From contig NZ_BBJH01000064.1 of NCBI RefSeq assembly GCF_000739775.1, positions 1-35,403 of the forward strand: a stretch of 35,403 bases of DNA, written 5' to 3'. A model generated the notes under the pieces. It did no database searches. It saw only the letters and a program-made list of their open reading frames with translations, and was not told the origin of the DNA. Position 1 is the stretch's first letter. The number at the start of each line of letters is the position of its first letter. Both the position numbers and the translations under genes were made by a program. This document shows, piece after piece, positions 32,538-35,403 of this stretch. The DNA is from Paraburkholderia heleia NBRC 101817. GTDB taxonomy: Bacteria; Pseudomonadota; Gammaproteobacteria; Burkholderiales; Burkholderiaceae.

Positions 32538-34124
32538 TCAGTGTCCTCCCGAACCGGACGCCTTCGTGGGCGAGAACAACAGCGCGAGCGGCGCAAACAC
32601 AAAGCAGAAGCACGCGAGTATGCCGAACACATCGATATAGGCAAGTATCGTTGCCTGCGAAACGAATGTCTCGTAGAGATGGCTGTTCGCCGTCTGCATG
32701 GCCTGCGCAAGCGGCGCGCCGGTGCTTTGCATGACCGTTTTCGCGTTGCGCGCGAGCGTGTCCTGATAGTTCTGCGAAAACGGTGACATGTACGCGGAAA
32801 GGTGCGCCATCCATGCCTGCGAACGCTCGCGGATCAGCGCCGTGGAGACCGAAATGCCGATCGAACCCGCCACGTTGCGGAACATCGTGAAGAGCGCGGA
32901 GGCGTCGTTGTTGAGTTCCTTCGGGACGGTCAGATAGGCGAGCGTCGTGACGGGCACGAACAGAAAGCCAATGGCGAGCGACTGCGCGCTGCGCAGCTTC
33001 ACGAGCGTGAGGTAGTCGATATCCGGCGTGAGGGTGCGCGCGTAGATGAGCGCGACCGTGAGCAGAATGAAGCCGGTGAGGACGAGCATGCGCGTCTGGA
33101 TATGCGGCATCAGGCGGCTGATGATCGGAATCTCCATCGTGATGAGCAGCGCGCCCGGCGAGAGCACGAGACCCGCGAGCGTGGCCGTATAGCCGAGCTG
33201 CTGCTGGGCGAGCTGCGGAACGATTACGGCGCTGCCATACAGCACGGCGGCGAACGCGGCGATCATGCCGCAGCCCAGGGCGAAATTGCGGTCGCGCAGG
33301 CAGCGCAGATCCACGACGGGATGCTTCGCATAGCGCAGCCGGATGGTCGCGCCCACGATGCCGAGCACAGCGAGCACGGCAAACGTGACGATGAACGGCG
33401 ACGAAAACCAGTCGTCGTCCTCGCCGCGATCGAGCATCACTTGCAGGCAGCCGAGGCCCACGGCAATGAGCCCGATACCCCAGAAGTCGACTGCGCGCCG
33501 GCGCTTGCCCTGCTGCATCTCGCGTTTGACCCACGGCGGGTCCTCCACGAGCTGGTACACGGCGAGCGTCGTGAGAACGCCGACGGGCACATTGAGCAGG
33601 AAGACCCAGCGCCACGAGGCGTTGTCGGTAATCCAGCCGCCCAGCGTCGGACCGAGCACCGGCGCGACGACGATGGCCACCGCGGAGATCGAAAATGCGC
33701 GGCCACGCTGGCTGGGCTCGAAGGTGTCGAGGATGATGGACTGCTGGTTGGGCTGCAGGCCGCCGCCGAAAAAGCCTTGTGCCACGCGAAAGATCACGAG
33801 CTGGCCGAGGCTCGTCGCGACGCCGCACAGGAACGAGCACACCGTGAAAGCGACAATGCAGAGCATGAAGTAGCGCTTGCGCCCGAGTACGCGACCGAAG
33901 AATGCCGAGATGGGCAGCACGATACCGTTGGCGACGAGGTAGGACGTGAGCACCCAGGTGGCCTCGTCGTAGCTCGCCGACATCGTGCCTGCAATATGGG
34001 GCAGCGCTACGTTCACGATGGTCGTGTCGAGCACTTCCATGAACGCTGCGAGCGTGACCGCGATCGCGATAAACCAGGGGTTGCCGGGCGGTCGCCATTT
34101 GCGCTGCGAATTGCTCATGGCCAC
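32538..34124 (-). CDS. emrB: DHA2-family MFS multidrug transporter EmrB
   Basis: 528 residues, 14 membrane helices as in DHA2 drug transporters. Family motifs: MEVLDTTIVNVALPHIAG in helix 1 (motif D1), GRVLGRKRYF (motif A), IVVAPVLGPTLGGWITDN in helix 5 (motif C, antiporter motif) and WRWVFLLNVPVG. It is a proton-driven exporter of hydrophobic drugs, working with the membrane-fusion protein upstream and outer membrane channel downstream. The gene lies four bases after the emrA stop. Confidence 0.95.
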   Translation of the reverse strand: MAMSNSQRKWRPPGNPWFIAIAVTLAAFMEVLDTTIVNVALPHIAGTMSASYDEATWVLTSYLVANGIVLPISAFFGRVLGRKRYFMLCIVAFTVCSFLCGVATSLGQLVIFRVAQGFFGGGLQPNQQSIILDTFEPSQRGRAFSISAVAIVVAPVLGPTLGGWITDNASWRWVFLLNVPVGVLTTLAVYQLVEDPPWVKREMQQGKRRRAVDFWGIGLIAVGLGCLQVMLDRGEDDDWFSSPFIVTFAVLAVLGIVGATIRLRYAKHPVVDLRCLRDRNFALGCGMIAAFAAVLYGSAVIVPQLAQQQLGYTATLAGLVLSPGALLITMEIPIISRLMPHIQTRMLVLTGFILLTVALIYARTLTPDIDYLTLVKLRSAQSLAIGFLFVPVTTLAYLTVPKELNNDASALFTMFRNVAGSIGISVSTALIRERSQAWMAHLSAYMSPFSQNYQDTLARNAKTVMQSTGAPLAQAMQTANSHLYETFVSQATILAYIDVFGILACFCFVFAPLALLFSPTKASGSGGH

Positions 34125-34128
34125 GCCC

Positions 34129-35289
34129 TCAATCCTCCAGATAAACCGTCGGCTCGACCGAAAGCCCCAGCGGCAACGGACGATTCCCCGGCAACCCGCT
34201 ATCGATCACGATCTTCACGGGCACGCGCTGCACGATCTTGACGAAGTTTCCTGTCGCGTTCTCGGCGGGAAACGCCGAAAAGCGCGAGCCGCTGCCGAGC
34301 TGGATGCTGTCCACATGGCCACGCAATTCCAGCTTCGGGTATGCGTCCACGCTGATCCTGACCTTGTCGCCGGGACGCATGCGCGTGAGTTGGGATTCCT
34401 TGAAATTCGCGGTGACCCACATTTGCGGCGTGACGATGGAAAAGAGCGAGGCGCCCGCCTGCAGGAACGTGCCGTACTGCACGTTGCGGCGCGTCACCCA
34501 GCCATCGGAGGGCGCGCGCATGTCGCACCAGGCGAGATTGAGCTGCGCCGTGTCGAGCTGCGCTTCGGCCTGCGCCACCTGTTCGCGGCGCGCTTCCACG
34601 GCGGCCACGGCCTGGCGGATCTGCTGCGGCACGAGACTCGCCGTTTTGAGTTGCGCACGCGCGCTCATGACGCTGGCGTGCGAAACCCGCTGCTGGTCGG
34701 TGGCGGTGTCGATGTTCCGCTGCGTCGTCGCCCGCGGATCGACACCGTGCTGGCGCTCGTAGTCGGCCTGCGCGCGGGCATAGTTCGCGCTGGCGGTTTC
34801 GATCTGCGCGCGCGCCTGTTCGTACTGCGCGGGGTATTGCACGCGTGCAATGTCGAGCTGCGCCTGCGCCGAAAGCAACTGGGCTTTCGCGAGGCCCAGC
34901 TGCGCGCGCGCCTGGTCGACCTGGGCTGCGTAGTCGCGCCGGTCGATCTCGACCATCAGGTCGCCCTTGTGCACGTAGACGTTGTCGTTGACATTGAGCT
35001 GCGTGACGTAGCCCGACACCTTGGGCGCGATGGTGATGGCGTTGCCGTCGGTGTAGGCGTCGTCGGTGCTGACCTGGTTGCGCGTGACGAACCACCAGAT
35101 GAACGCGCCGATGGCGATGACGAGCAGCACGACGCCAATGACGATGAGCGGCTTCCTGCCGGGACGCTTGCGTCCCTGTTTGTCCTTCTTCTCGCCGCCT
35201 TTGGACTTCGCGGCATCCGTGCGGCGCGGCTTGCCCTGATGCGTGCGCGACCATGCGCATACGCCGCCCGTTCCTTCTTGCTCAGCCAT
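34129..35289 (-). CDS. emrA: HlyD/EmrA-family membrane fusion protein
   Basis: 386 residues; ATG 35289 follows AGGAG, unlike the longer form at 35334. A basic cytoplasmic tail precedes one membrane helix (PLIVIGVVLLVIAIGAFIWW, about 47-66). The lipoyl-type domain is QVSTDDAYTDGNAITIAPKV, the coiled hairpin spans about 115-240 with many Ala/Gln, and WCDMRAPSDGWVTRRNVQYG is the second lipoyl half. The barrel then has VTANFKESQLTRMRPGDKV. It bridges EmrB and the NodT channel across the periplasm. The regulator of this operon is not in the window. Confidence 0.95.
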   Translation of the reverse strand: MAEQEGTGGVCAWSRTHQGKPRRTDAAKSKGGEKKDKQGRKRPGRKPLIVIGVVLLVIAIGAFIWWFVTRNQVSTDDAYTDGNAITIAPKVSGYVTQLNVNDNVYVHKGDLMVEIDRRDYAAQVDQARAQLGLAKAQLLSAQAQLDIARVQYPAQYEQARAQIETASANYARAQADYERQHGVDPRATTQRNIDTATDQQRVSHASVMSARAQLKTASLVPQQIRQAVAAVEARREQVAQAEAQLDTAQLNLAWCDMRAPSDGWVTRRNVQYGTFLQAGASLFSIVTPQMWVTANFKESQLTRMRPGDKVRISVDAYPKLELRGHVDSIQLGSGSRFSAFPAENATGNFVKIVQRVPVKIVIDSGLPGNRPLPLGLSVEPTVYLED

Positions 35290-35403
35290 GCGCGGCTCCT
35301 GGCTCGTCGGTGAACTGGCGACAGCAATCGCCATACCTATGACGGGCGATAGCGAAGGATAGTGCGGAGATCCACCGCCAGAAAGCCCGCAGTAAAGCCC
35401 GGG
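35290..35403. other. Upstream region of the efflux operon
   Basis: 114 bases to the window edge. No operator or promoter could be assigned with confidence. Confidence 0.3.

Overview
The window looks like a replicon of a Burkholderiales bacterium, most likely Paraburkholderia, Caballeronia or Burkholderia. The reasons are the high GC, the DUF4148 protein, the Burkholderia-like Rieske, NodT and EmrAB sequences and the PRC-barrel protein. This is inference from remembered protein families; no search was run. No rRNA, tRNA or CRISPR array was seen.

Left block (1 to about 15.3 kb): stress and envelope genes, many uncharacterised. It holds a 50-residue membrane protein, a small helical protein, a MarR regulator, and a leftward series of HtrA-like protein, secreted regulatory-domain protein, orphan Rieske protein and universal stress protein. 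Two possible small ORFs, a Crp/Fnr-type regulator, an orphan hybrid histidine kinase, a DUF4396 membrane protein and a COG4705-type four-repeat membrane protein follow. Last is a leftward operon of DUF4148 protein, QseB/PmrA-type response regulator and sensor kinase. Five promoter-like sites of the form YTTAAG-N5-YTTAA, followed by a TAnnnT box at a constant distance, are scattered through this block. They match the known PmrA/QseB box, so the block may be one regulon of that two-component system. The HtrA-like protein has lost all three protease catalytic residues. The response regulator carries a four-residue deletion in its DNA-binding domain.

Middle (15.7 to 19.4 kb): an insertion-sequence scar. 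An IS6-family element sits just upstream of the DUF4148/two-component operon, and an IS3-family element lies beyond it. Neither has a target duplication. Between and beside them are three truncated genes: an amino-acid transporter binding protein, a metC-type lyase with a frameshift, and an M20 peptidase.

Right block (19.9 to 35.4 kb): very GC-rich. It holds a PRC-barrel protein with a clear terminator, then a four-gene cluster of glycosyltransferase, NodS-like methyltransferase, acyl-CoA-dehydrogenase-like protein and PIG-L deacetylase, which resembles a Nod-factor-like toolkit. Next are two Nramp-like transporters flanking a pyridoxamine-phosphate-oxidase-fold protein, remnants of a Rieske ferredoxin and a GMC oxidoreductase, a large-subunit catalase, a decayed CHAD-domain gene and a complete emrA-emrB-nodT drug-efflux operon.
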